DNA of 9,167 nucleotides from DASPTR01 sp041481365 (lineage in GTDB: Archaea; Thermoproteota; Bathyarchaeia; Bathyarchaeales; Bathycorpusculaceae). A program made the position numbers and the translations under genes. The DNA lies in assembly GCA_041481365.1 (NCBI GenBank), contig JBGPBS010000058.1, positions 1-9,167 of the forward strand, read 5' to 3'. The notes under the pieces are model-generated. The model did no database searches, had not been told where the DNA came from, and saw only the letters and a list, made by a program, of their open reading frames with translations. Shown here piece by piece: positions 1 to 6,498 of the stretch (position 1 is the first letter of the stretch; each line of letters opens with the position of its first letter).

Positions 1-120
1 AACGAATACTTCACATCCAGAGCCAAGAACCTTCCTAGCTGCTTTCTCATAGGCAAAGAGTAGGCTGTGGAATAACGTTGCTACGTTCATTTGCGCATCT
101 TTCTCAAAACTCAAACACAT
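1..120 (-). CDS. Hypothetical protein, N-terminal fragment (runs off left edge)
   Basis: The open frame on the minus strand reaches the window edge and gives 40 residues, beginning MCLSFEKDAQMNVATLF and continuing through a helical stretch with FAYEKAARKVLGSG. The first possible start is the ATG at 120-118. A GAGGTG Shine-Dalgarno (complement of 123-128) lies only 2 nt before that ATG but 8 nt before an in-frame TTG at 114-112, so the TTG may be the true start. A later ATG at 90-88 is also possible. A T/A-rich promoter-like box lies upstream. I do not recognise the family. The gene diverges from the operon starting at 703. The call rests on the open frame, the Shine-Dalgarno site and protein-like composition, in only a short fragment. 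Confidence 0.55.
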   Translation of the reverse strand, partial: MCLSFEKDAQMNVATLFHSLLFAYEKAARKVLGSGCEVFV

Positions 121-122
121 CA

Positions 123-128
123 CACCTC
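123..128 (-). promoter_or_regulatory. Ribosome binding site GAGGTG
   Basis: The complement reads GAGGTG, matching the archaeal anti-Shine-Dalgarno region. Its spacing (2 nt to the ATG at 120, 8 nt to the TTG at 114) favours the TTG start for the left-edge gene. Confidence 0.5.
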
Positions 129-188
129 AGATTTTGATTCTATGTTGACCGTTTGACTCGCCTTTGGCATAGACTGCCAGTTCCGCAC

Positions 189-198
189 ATAAATAAGC
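189..198 (-). promoter_or_regulatory. TATA-like box for the left-edge minus-strand gene
   Basis: The complement reads CTTATTTATG, a fair match to an archaeal TATA box, about 70 nt upstream of the start codon. Transcription would begin near 165 and leave a leader of about 45 nt. The call is from composition and position only. Confidence 0.35.
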
Positions 199-387
199 TC
201 TATGAAGATGAGAATATGTCTGCAAATTCAGATTCTGACTACGTTGCATCTTGAACCGCGCACTCGCATATCAAGAATCCGCTCTTAGTCTTGTCCAAGA
301 GAAAAAGCCTTGACGCACGGACTAATGCCTGAAAACACGCTTGCGGATGGCACAGTTCAGATAGTCACACCAAGCCCCGCACCGAGC

Positions 388-405
388 GGCGGAAGCAGAT
401 CCGCC
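388..405. repeat. Perfect 6-bp inverted repeat with 6-nt loop
   Basis: GGCGGA at 388-393 pairs perfectly with TCCGCC at 400-405 around the loop AGCAGA. It lies in the noncoding stretch between divergent genes. It could be an RNA hairpin or a protein-binding site; there is no T-tract marking it as a terminator. Confidence 0.5.
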
Positions 406-702
406 TACGTTTGTTAGGGTTCACCGTCTCCAGAACAGGCAGGCTCTTCGTCTGCATCAGGAACCCGCAGATTCTGAATACTTGTAGGAGGCAACGTTTG
501 AACGCCTTGGTTAGAGAGTGCGAGCATGTCTTGAGTGGGCGCATCTAGTTCCTCTCTTTTGGTGCAGCTTCACTGGAACGGTAGCAAGCGTTATTAGGCG
601 AAAGTGAGCACTGTTACAGTTGGCGTCTTTTCGGTTTGCGTTGTCTCCCTCAGCGTGGGGGCTTGTGGTGTTATTCAAGTTTGAGTAGGAATCGGGTACA
701 CC

Positions 703-1110
703 TTGGATCTCGTGATGCTCAAGAGGAGGGTTGAGATGCTTGATGCTGTCAGCACGGGTCTTCATCCTTCTGTTGTTGTTGCGCAGCTTGCTTCCAAGTA
801 TGGGATCTCTGAACGAGCTTTGTGGAGTGATTGGGGGAGGCGGGCTAGGTGGGTTCCGTTTGTTCTGAGTTTGGGGAAGTTTGCGGGTTTCGCTGAGGAG
901 GTTGGGCAGAAGCTTGATGCGGTTCAGAGGGCTGCTTGGAGTCTCTACCTGAAGGCCAGCAATGATAGTGCTCGGGTTGGGGCTTTGAGGACGGTTCTTG
1001 AGGCGCTTGGTCTTCACAGCGAGCTGGTTCAGATGAGGGAGGTTGCTGAGCGACTGGAGAAGCTAGAGGATGCTGTCAAGAAGCAGAGTAGTGCCAAGAG
1101 GTTTGGTTAG
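703..1110 (+). CDS. Small helix-turn-helix protein, terminase-small-subunit-like
   Basis: This 135-residue basic protein carries a helix-turn-helix near residues 18-48, with the pattern VVVAQLASKYGISERALWSDW, followed by a helical middle and a charged coiled coil at about 105-128 (ELVQMREVAERLEKLEDA). An N-terminal HTH followed by oligomerising helices is the layout of virus terminase small subunits, which recognise genome ends, but also of many simple DNA-binding proteins. The start is uncertain: TTG 703, GTG 712 and ATG 715 are all in frame, and an in-frame stop at 682-684 rules out earlier ones. It is the first gene of a three-gene operon, its stop sharing one base with the next start. The family is inferred from layout and context, not from a diagnostic motif. 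Confidence 0.7.
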   Translation: MDLVMLKRRVEMLDAVSTGLHPSVVVAQLASKYGISERALWSDWGRRARWVPFVLSLGKFAGFAEEVGQKLDAVQRAAWSLYLKASNDSARVGALRTVLEALGLHSELVQMREVAERLEKLEDAVKKQSSAKRFG

Positions 1111-1451
1111 TGTCGAGCAAGGGATTTCTCAGGAAGGTTCGCAGTCTGGAGAGGGAGATCGTTAGTGGCCTAGAAGAAGAATCGATAGATGTCGTGTTGT
1201 ATGGCGGTTCTGATGGTGGGATTTTTGGTCATGTTCACTGCCATCTTTGCGGGAGTCAAGGAAATTCAAAGCCCAGTCCATGTTCCGATGAAGAGGAGGT
1301 CGAGATTATGCGTCAGCATTACGAGGACGATAAGCACCGGTGTCGGGGTACAGAGGTCCCGTTCTGGAAGTATCTTGAGACATTCAGTTACTTGGCGCCT
1401 GATGGGTTGGCTGAGAGGCAGAGAGCGGTTATCGACAGGTTGAGGGGGTGA
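1110..1451 (+). CDS. Small Cys/His-rich, probably zinc-binding protein
   Basis: This 113-residue protein of unrecognised family starts with GTG at 1110, the last base of the preceding stop codon (TAGTG). An AGAGGT Shine-Dalgarno lies 7 nt upstream, so translation is probably coupled. The centre carries a dense potential metal site, HVHCHLC at residues 41-47, followed by C58, H70, H76 and C78. The N-terminal 30 residues are charged and helical, and the C-terminus (about 84-113) is helical, ending AERQRAVIDRLRG. It contains its own stop within the start of the next gene (GTGA, a 4-nt overlap). Its tight placement between an HTH protein and the ParB/ABC/GNAT fusion suggests a nucleic-acid-binding accessory subunit; this is inference from context. 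Confidence 0.72.
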   Translation: MSSKGFLRKVRSLEREIVSGLEEESIDVVLYGGSDGGIFGHVHCHLCGSQGNSKPSPCSDEEEVEIMRQHYEDDKHRCRGTEVPFWKYLETFSYLAPDGLAERQRAVIDRLRG

Positions 1452-3391
1452 AGAGAACGGAGCAGGACTTGCAGATTCCGCTAACTGAGCTAGTTGACGT
1501 AGGCTCGTTAAGGGTTGATGGGAAAAACCCGAACCGCATGGGTGCTAGGCAGTTTGAGGCTTTGAAGAAGAGCATCAAGCGCTGGGGGTTTGTTGTTCCG
1601 ATTATTACGAATAGGGATTTGCTGGTTGCTGACGGGGAGCACAGGCTGGACGCTGCTAAAGGCTTGGGCTTGAAGCAGGTGAGCGTTGTTAGGCTGCCCG
1701 TGGATGAGGTGGACAGGCGCATGATAAGGCAGGTTATGAACAAGATTCGTGGTGAGCATGACTTGTTCATGGATGCTGAGGAGTATTGCTGGCTTGTCTC
1801 CGAAGGCTCCAGAGAACTGCTGAAAGGGCTGTTGAACGAGAATGACTTGCGGATAGATAATCTGCTCAGGCTGAGGGAGCCTTTCAAACCAGATGAAGAG
1901 GGTTTCAGAGCAGTTGCGGAACAGTTTGCGTCCAAGATAGAGAGTAACAAGCTTGACTTGGAATTGGAGAATAGGAACCTTGGTGAACCTTTGACACTCA
2001 GGTTAAATGCCGAGTTTTCAACCAAGGCAGAAGCTACGGAGAGGGTTCTGGCTGTCTGTGAGGCTTTTGGTTTCGGAGTGGATGAGGCCAAGCGTTTCGT
2101 GGTCTTTGACAACTTCTCTCTTGACTTCAGGAGAGGCGACCTGATCTATGTTACAGGTGATTCTGGAGGAGGCAAGACCCTGCTGCTCAAGGCTTTCAAG
2201 AATTACTTTGGTGACGAAGCGATTGCCCTTGATGAGTTGCAGATTGATCCTGAGGAGACACTCATCGAAGGCGTAGGCAAGGACGTGAAGGAAGCAATCG
2301 AGGTTCTGAGCTTGTGCGGGCTGAATGACGCTTTTCTCTTCTTGCGTAGGTTCAAGGAGTTGAGTGATGGGCAGAAGTATCGTTACAAGCTCGCTAAACT
2401 GGTGAATTGTAGAGAGAAGACTGTTTGGGTTGTTGACGAGTTCTCTGCTGCGCTTGATCGTGTTATGGCGAAGATTGTCGCATTTCTGTTTCAGAAGATA
2501 GCCAGAAAGCTGAAGAAAACGGTCATAGTGGCCACGACTCACGGTGATCTTATAGAGGATTTTCAGCCAAATGTCATCGTTGAGAAGGGCTTTGAGAGTG
2601 ACGTCAAGGTTTCAAGAAGTGAAATGAAGCCGAGGCAGTGTAGTCTTCTTGACAGAGTACATGTGGAGAAGGGAAGCGTTGAAGATTATGAGAGGCTGAA
2701 GAGGTTTCACTACAAGAGCAAGGATCAGAAAGAGTCGATTAAGCCAAAAGGTTTCTTCAGGCTAATGTATGAGGACAGTCTGATCGGTGTTATCGTCTAC
2801 TGCAGCTCGTACCTAAATTTGAAGCCTAGGAACATGGTTTTCGGGGAAAGATACGTTTACACTCCCAGTGACTTGCATATGGCGCATTTGATTAATGAGG
2901 AGATCGCTAGGATCAGCCGCGTGGTGATTCACCCAAAGTTCAGAGGAATCGGACTTGGAGAGCTTCTTGTCAAAGAGACGTTGCCGAAGGTTGATGCGAA
3001 GGTAATTGAGGTGTTGGCTGTTATGGCCAAGTATAACCCGTTCTTTGAGAAAGCCGGAATGCTCAGAGTTGATTACAGAAGAGACGAAACGGCTATTGAC
3101 AAGAGAATTAGGGGGTTCTTGGAGGAACGCAGCTTTGATTTCAAGCTGGCCAGGTCTAAGGCCTATTGCCGTTGCTTTTTCGGCGGGCTCGATGATGGGG
3201 CTAGGAAGGTTTTGACTGAGTATCTCAAGGAGTTCGTGGAGCAGCCGTTTGTCAAAGTCAAGACAGTGACACCTGAACTGTTGGGCAAAGTCTTCTCTTC
3301 TGAAGGAGTCTACTTGTACTGGGTCAACGGCTTCTCTTATGGACCTTCCGTCTTACAGCAGCATATGTTAGGAGCAGAACAGTGGCCATGA
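1448..3391 (+). CDS. ParB-like / ABC ATPase / GNAT acyltransferase fusion protein
   Basis: This 647-residue protein has three visible domains. Residues about 14-105 are ParB/Sulfiredoxin-like, with ADGEHRLDAAK at 61-71 carrying the GE(R/H)R motif. Residues about 215-390 are an ABC-type ATPase: Walker A GDSGGGKT (237-244), signature LSDGQ (305-309), Walker B VWVVDE (326-331), D-loop SAALD, and switch His365 in TTHGD. Residues about 400-545 are a GNAT fold with the acyl-CoA loop FRGIGLG (498-504) and a later FFEKAGM; an FHY motif at 420-422 opens this domain. ABC ATPases fused to an acetyltransferase are known in archaea and phages (I recall COG2401). No membrane segment is present, so this is not a transporter. 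The GTG start overlaps the upstream stop by 4 nt. Its last 68 bp overlap the convergent gene. The substrate is unknown; base acylation of DNA is a hypothesis. Confidence 0.88.
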   Translation: MKRTEQDLQIPLTELVDVGSLRVDGKNPNRMGARQFEALKKSIKRWGFVVPIITNRDLLVADGEHRLDAAKGLGLKQVSVVRLPVDEVDRRMIRQVMNKIRGEHDLFMDAEEYCWLVSEGSRELLKGLLNENDLRIDNLLRLREPFKPDEEGFRAVAEQFASKIESNKLDLELENRNLGEPLTLRLNAEFSTKAEATERVLAVCEAFGFGVDEAKRFVVFDNFSLDFRRGDLIYVTGDSGGGKTLLLKAFKNYFGDEAIALDELQIDPEETLIEGVGKDVKEAIEVLSLCGLNDAFLFLRRFKELSDGQKYRYKLAKLVNCREKTVWVVDEFSAALDRVMAKIVAFLFQKIARKLKKTVIVATTHGDLIEDFQPNVIVEKGFESDVKVSRSEMKPRQCSLLDRVHVEKGSVEDYERLKRFHYKSKDQKESIKPKGFFRLMYEDSLIGVIVYCSSYLNLKPRNMVFGERYVYTPSDLHMAHLINEEIARISRVVIHPKFRGIGLGELLVKETLPKVDAKVIEVLAVMAKYNPFFEKAGMLRVDYRRDETAIDKRIRGFLEERSFDFKLARSKAYCRCFFGGLDDGARKVLTEYLKEFVEQPFVKVKTVTPELLGKVFSSEGVYLYWVNGFSYGPSVLQQHMLGAEQWP

Positions 3392-5261
3392 ACAGTAGTA
3401 TGGCTGGGAACATCGGGAACTCTGCATTCATGCTCTTGTCAAGGTAAACATCAACTTGGTGACTGCTGTGATTGTAGGTGAACGTCAGCAGCCACGAGTC
3501 GTCAAGCGATACAGCAGAGTAGCTATATTCAACGCCGTCTATCCTCACTTCTAGATCTGTGATGTTTGGCACTAGAGCCTTTGCTATCGTGATTTTTGCG
3601 TAGCCTGTTGTCCCTGTTTCGCCAGAGACAGAGAAACTCAACGCTTGGGTTGTCATGTTAAAGGCTAGTCCCGAAACAGTGCTGTTCGATTCCACGCTGA
3701 AAGCATACGCGTTTTGGTAAATGACGCTGAGCGTTACTGTGCCGTTGGAAGCAATATGAGTCGTGTTCCCGTTCCACTCCGCCTTGAGGAAAAAGCAACC
3801 TGTTGCTGAAGGAATCCAAAAAACAGAGTAGTTGCCATTGTCGTCGGTCATAGTGGAGCTTATTGGATACCAGTTTTGAATCCCTGGAAGAGTGTAATAG
3901 AGAACCACAAGCTCATTACTCAAGCCAACTCCATGAATATCGTTTAGTTGGCCATAGATGTCCACGGAGAAACCCAAGACTGATGAAGGTGCTTTAATCG
4001 AGACAGAAATAGAGGTAGGCATAAACACCATAATCATACTGTAGGAGGATGAGGTTGAACCTTCAGCGTCCACTATGCCTAACGTAACGTTGAGTATTCC
4101 ATATATTTCATAAACGTGAATAATCGTTGAGTCCGTTGTCGATGTTAGGTTGCCATCTCCAAAATCCCAATTGTATTCTGCGATTGGCTTCTGGCTAGTG
4201 CCGTTCCAGGTACCATGGGAGAGAGATGCGTCAAAAGTGATTGGCAATTCCGCTTCGACAAGGCTCTGAGAAAAGCCGGAGCTATATCCATCGAAGGCTT
4301 GTATTGACGAACTGAAGTTAAATGAGGCCCTTGGCGGATTCGGCTGGTTATAATGGAATGCTAGCGGATAGCGGTCGAAGTTCTGGGTGCTTATGCTGTA
4401 TGGCGCGTCTATGATGCCATCGCTTCCAGAAACGTTCTGAAAAGGACCACTACATGAGTCAAATCTGCTGAAGTCTGACGAGGAACCGTATCTCTCGTAG
4501 TCACTCCAGAAGTTCCCCCCAGAAGGATAGCCGTCATCCCAAGTGTTTATTGCTCCTGCTTCTTCGTAGACTCGCTGAGTGTTGTCTACGAAGTTGTTGT
4601 GGTAAATCATGTTGTTTGAGGAATTACTTAAGAAGATGGAACTCAGGCCGCCGTTCGTCACGTTGTTGTCGGAAATGGTGTTGTTCGTGGAGGATCCAAG
4701 AACTATGCCAACACCGCTGTTATGTGCCACGTGATTTCCAGAGATCATGTTATTTGAAGAGGCTATGAGAGAGACACCAGCTCCCCCGCTCGTCATGCTG
4801 TTTTCTGATATTGTGTTATCTGAGGAGGAATACAAATAGATGCCACGGCCGCCACCACCAGTGTAAACATTGTGCGTTAGGTTGTTTCCTGAAACGGTGA
4901 CGTTCAAAGAGGAGTTGAGCATGATACCGTAATTGAAGTCTTTGATCCTTACATTCTTGACTTTCACGTTTGCTGTTCCAGATAGATCTATTCCTTCAGA
5001 ATTGTAGCCATTTGTCCCCTGAAGTGTGTGTCCGTTTCCATCAATTACTATGTTATTTCTTTCAACGACGATGGAACCGTTGATGTCTGCAACAAAGGCG
5101 TAAGTGACGTTATCGGTGGTCTGAATGTCTGTCGTTCCCTCAACGCTTCCGTCAGCTCTGATATAAATGGTTTCAAGTGCCCTGACTTGTCGGACGTTGG
5201 GAGCCAAAGCGAATATGCTCGTTAGAAGCATCATCATAACGATTAAAGAGAAGGTGTTCAT
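3324..5261 (-). CDS. Secreted NosD-like beta-helix / PKD surface protein
   Basis: This 645-residue exported protein starts with a hydrophobic signal sequence (residues 1-28, likely cut after VRA). Residues about 60-230 form a right-handed parallel beta-helix of the NosD/CASH type, with Asn-rich coils such as NTISDNNVT recurring about every 22-23 residues. The characteristic WDDGYPSGGNFWSDY follows at 241-255. A PKD domain lies at about 338-415 (YNWDFGDG at 363-370), then an Ig-like domain at about 418-515. The C-terminus has EFP (614-616), a hydrophobic segment to about 637 and RRKVHKRSR, a membrane anchor or archaeosortase-type sorting signal. Many N-x-S/T sites suggest N-glycosylation. It probably sits on the cell surface and binds polysaccharide or partners; no enzyme residues were identified. 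The stop just upstream makes ATG 5261 the only in-frame start. Confidence 0.9.
   Translation of the reverse strand: MNTFSLIVMMMLLTSIFALAPNVRQVRALETIYIRADGSVEGTTDIQTTDNVTYAFVADINGSIVVERNNIVIDGNGHTLQGTNGYNSEGIDLSGTANVKVKNVRIKDFNYGIMLNSSLNVTVSGNNLTHNVYTGGGGRGIYLYSSSDNTISENSMTSGGAGVSLIASSNNMISGNHVAHNSGVGIVLGSSTNNTISDNNVTNGGLSSIFLSNSSNNMIYHNNFVDNTQRVYEEAGAINTWDDGYPSGGNFWSDYERYGSSSDFSRFDSCSGPFQNVSGSDGIIDAPYSISTQNFDRYPLAFHYNQPNPPRASFNFSSSIQAFDGYSSGFSQSLVEAELPITFDASLSHGTWNGTSQKPIAEYNWDFGDGNLTSTTDSTIIHVYEIYGILNVTLGIVDAEGSTSSSYSMIMVFMPTSISVSIKAPSSVLGFSVDIYGQLNDIHGVGLSNELVVLYYTLPGIQNWYPISSTMTDDNGNYSVFWIPSATGCFFLKAEWNGNTTHIASNGTVTLSVIYQNAYAFSVESNSTVSGLAFNMTTQALSFSVSGETGTTGYAKITIAKALVPNITDLEVRIDGVEYSYSAVSLDDSWLLTFTYNHSSHQVDVYLDKSMNAEFPMFPAILLFMATVLLLTYAAVRRKVHKRSR
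4590..4930 (-). repeat. Degenerate tandem repeats encoding beta-helix coils
   Basis: Five diverged units, each encoding (N)(N/T)xISxNxxxxN, recur about every 66-69 bases inside the surface-protein gene, with one longer step of about 81-84 bases at the Gly-rich insertion (TGGGGRG). They correspond to protein residues about 120-227. They are structural coding repeats, not a mobile or CRISPR array. Confidence 0.6.
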
Positions 5262-5332
5262 TTCTCTTCATGCCCTCGTGACAGCTAATCCAATGTATAC
5301 TGAAAAGTTGTATTTCACAGTTTTCCTAGAGC

Positions 5333-5342
5333 AATTATAGAA
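5333..5342 (-). promoter_or_regulatory. TATA-like box for the surface-protein gene
   Basis: The complement reads TTCTATAATT, about 72 nt before the ATG at 5261. Transcription would start near 5310. It is the most TATA-like site in the 198-bp gap between the two minus-strand genes and suggests that the surface-protein gene has its own promoter. Confidence 0.35.
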
Positions 5343-5441
5343 GAGAGCTCCACACTGTGTTTCCGTGCAGGATAGGAACAGGGCATAATTTGAAGTCCGT
5401 GGGGTAAATCTGTTCCATTCTTAGGCAAGGTTTGATTCTAT

Positions 5442-5458
5442 TAACGCCTGCTAACGCC
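5442..5458. repeat. Short direct repeat TAACGCC x2
   Basis: TAACGCC occurs at 5442-5448 and 5452-5458, a 10-bp period, immediately after the stop codon of the minus-strand regulator. One helical turn of spacing could mean a protein-binding site, but the repeat is short enough to be chance. Confidence 0.3.
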
Positions 5459-5459
5459 C

Positions 5460-6428
5460 TTACTCAAACAATTGTGGGTTCCTGCTTTTCCATCTCTCGA
5501 ACTTGCGCCTCACTTTACTTGGCGAGATGCGAAGACCCTCGGGAATACGAACAACTCCCGCACCCGGCTCTTTGATCTCAATATTCCAAGTCACTGAACC
5601 CTTGGTGAACCATGGAACAGCATCACACTGTAACCTAGGAATACTTAGCAGAAGCGCCCAGAACTTCTCCATAAAGTTATGGTCACAATCGAAGAACTCG
5701 ATTTCACTATGTAGACCACACAGATACGCCCTTCCTTCCATACCTGAACCGGGAGACCACTTTATGAAGCAGTTAACGTATTTTGCCAGCAACTTCCTCT
5801 TTAGGGGAATCCCAGAACCTGGGTGATCACAGACTACACATTTCTCAATGGTTACCCGTCTGAAGCTGCAGGTAACACAGTTTTTGTAGTTTTGTCCTTT
5901 CTCGTAAGAAGCAATCGTTTGAAGTAGCGGGCATCTCTGAACCCTCATTTTTACGATTGGAAGAAAATGCTCAAACTCAGGGAATCCATAACTCTCTGGA
6001 GCCTTCTCATTTTGATCACCCTTAGCATAAGAGTCCCTCATGAAAATCAAGTCTGTCAAGTTTCTGGTTTCGTCAAGATTCTTCCGAGCAACCCGGATGC
6101 CCTGCTGGGTGAGGCTGTACACGACTTTTGGGCGGCCAAAACCATGACGAACGTATGTCTTCTTGACTAAGCCTCTTAAGTCACCAATCACCCTTTTTGC
6201 ATGCCGCTCCGTGAGGTTCAGGTAAGCAGCAATTTCGGCTACGTCTTGAGGCTTGAGTGCCAATTTGTCGCCGTCAATCCGTAGGACATAACCAACTGGT
6301 TCGTTAAGCATTTTCCCAAGAAACAGGAAATCTATGACCTGCTTCTTAACAAAACTTCCATGGCTTATCCTGCCTTCTTTTGTCACATGAACTGTGAATC
6401 GGCTTCCATGTTTGGAATTTCGTGACAT
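5460..6428 (-). CDS. Winged-helix transcriptional regulator with Cys-rich C-terminal half
   Basis: This 322-residue cytoplasmic protein has a winged helix at residues about 58-118: QDVAEIAAYLNLTERHAKRVIGDL gives the helix-turn-helix, and GFGRPKVVYSLTQQG gives the wing and following strand. The second half is not recognised but carries a cysteine cluster, C184-x2-C187-x9-C197-x2-C200, with further C166, C220, C237, C248 and C268, so a bound zinc or a redox/metal-sensing role is possible. The ATG at 6428 has a GGCGG-type Shine-Dalgarno 5 nt upstream, lying inside the palindrome at 6433-6457. The gene diverges from the AbrB-integrase operon, the usual position of a mobile-element repressor. Autoregulation and control of that operon are inferred from the geometry. 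Confidence 0.8.
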   Translation of the reverse strand: MSRNSKHGSRFTVHVTKEGRISHGSFVKKQVIDFLFLGKMLNEPVGYVLRIDGDKLALKPQDVAEIAAYLNLTERHAKRVIGDLRGLVKKTYVRHGFGRPKVVYSLTQQGIRVARKNLDETRNLTDLIFMRDSYAKGDQNEKAPESYGFPEFEHFLPIVKMRVQRCPLLQTIASYEKGQNYKNCVTCSFRRVTIEKCVVCDHPGSGIPLKRKLLAKYVNCFIKWSPGSGMEGRAYLCGLHSEIEFFDCDHNFMEKFWALLLSIPRLQCDAVPWFTKGSVTWNIEIKEPGAGVVRIPEGLRISPSKVRRKFERWKSRNPQLFE

Positions 6429-6432
6429 TTTT

Positions 6433-6457
6433 CCGCCACAATCTTAGAATGTGGTGG
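6433..6457. promoter_or_regulatory. 25-bp near-perfect palindrome, probable operator
   Basis: The left arm CCGCCACAATCT (6433-6444) and right arm AGAATGTGGTGG (6446-6457) match at 10 of 12 positions around a single central base at 6445. It lies in the 70-bp gap between the divergent regulator (start 6428) and AbrB-like gene (start 6499). It covers the regulator's Shine-Dalgarno, so besides binding a dimeric regulator it could fold in the regulator's mRNA and hide the ribosome site. Confidence 0.65.
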
Positions 6458-6479
6458 GGATATGAACTTTGTTGAAACA

Positions 6480-6488
6480 GAGTTAAAG
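6480..6488 (-). promoter_or_regulatory. Possible TATA-like box for the regulator gene
   Basis: The complement reads CCTTTAACT. A start of transcription about 25 nt on would fall near 6458, next to the palindrome, so a bound repressor would block elongation or initiation. The match is weak, and the same bases lie just upstream of the AbrB-like start on the other strand. Confidence 0.25.
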
Positions 6489-6498
6489 GCGAAAGAAA

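Larger units (their letters stand above)
121..702. other. Intergenic region between divergent genes; no gene supported
   Basis: These 582 bases separate the minus-strand left-edge gene from the operon at 703. I find no tRNA, no recognisable structural RNA and no convincing coding frame. The only open stretches are short and lack an ATG: the plus frame from about 333 to 548 has no ATG, and an ATG at 325 opens a short frame that closes near 416. It holds the leader of the left-edge gene, a perfect hairpin at 388-405 and an isolated AGGAGG at 485-490. No clear TATA box precedes the operon at 703. The stretch may hold decayed coding sequence or a long leader. Confidence 0.5.

Noticed and set aside
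200..230. Possible C/D box RNA (GAAGATGA followed by CTGA)
   Set aside because: The C box deviates from consensus, there is no C'/D' pair, and the boxes are short enough to be chance.
411..548. Plus-strand frame of about 45 codons from a TTG (MLGFTVSRTGRLFVC...)
   Set aside because: It has no ATG and no Shine-Dalgarno at its start, with no family recognised; kept only as a possible gene remnant.
500..700. Possible tRNA or structural RNA (GTTCAAAC on the minus strand near 503)
   Set aside because: The flanking bases do not form a T-arm stem, and no acceptor or anticodon arm could be assembled.
511..1017. Minus-strand 168-residue open frame
   Set aside because: Its protein is an unnatural Pro/Asn/Ser-rich composition with no domain, and it lies opposite the better-supported helix-turn-helix gene.
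1429..2112. Minus-strand 227-residue open frame
   Set aside because: It lies wholly opposite the ParB/ABC part of the fusion gene, is Ser-rich and low complexity, and is a shadow.
2018..2542. Minus-strand 174-residue open frame
   Set aside because: It is antisense to the Walker motifs of the ABC domain, with no recognisable fold, and is a shadow.
2130..2600. ABC transporter ATP-binding subunit
   Set aside because: The ATPase motifs are real, but there is no permease, no membrane segment, and the domain is fused to ParB-like and GNAT domains, so a transport role is not supported.
4590..4930. CRISPR-like repeat array
   Set aside because: The repeats are diverged, in frame and encode beta-helix coils; there are no identical repeats with unique spacers.
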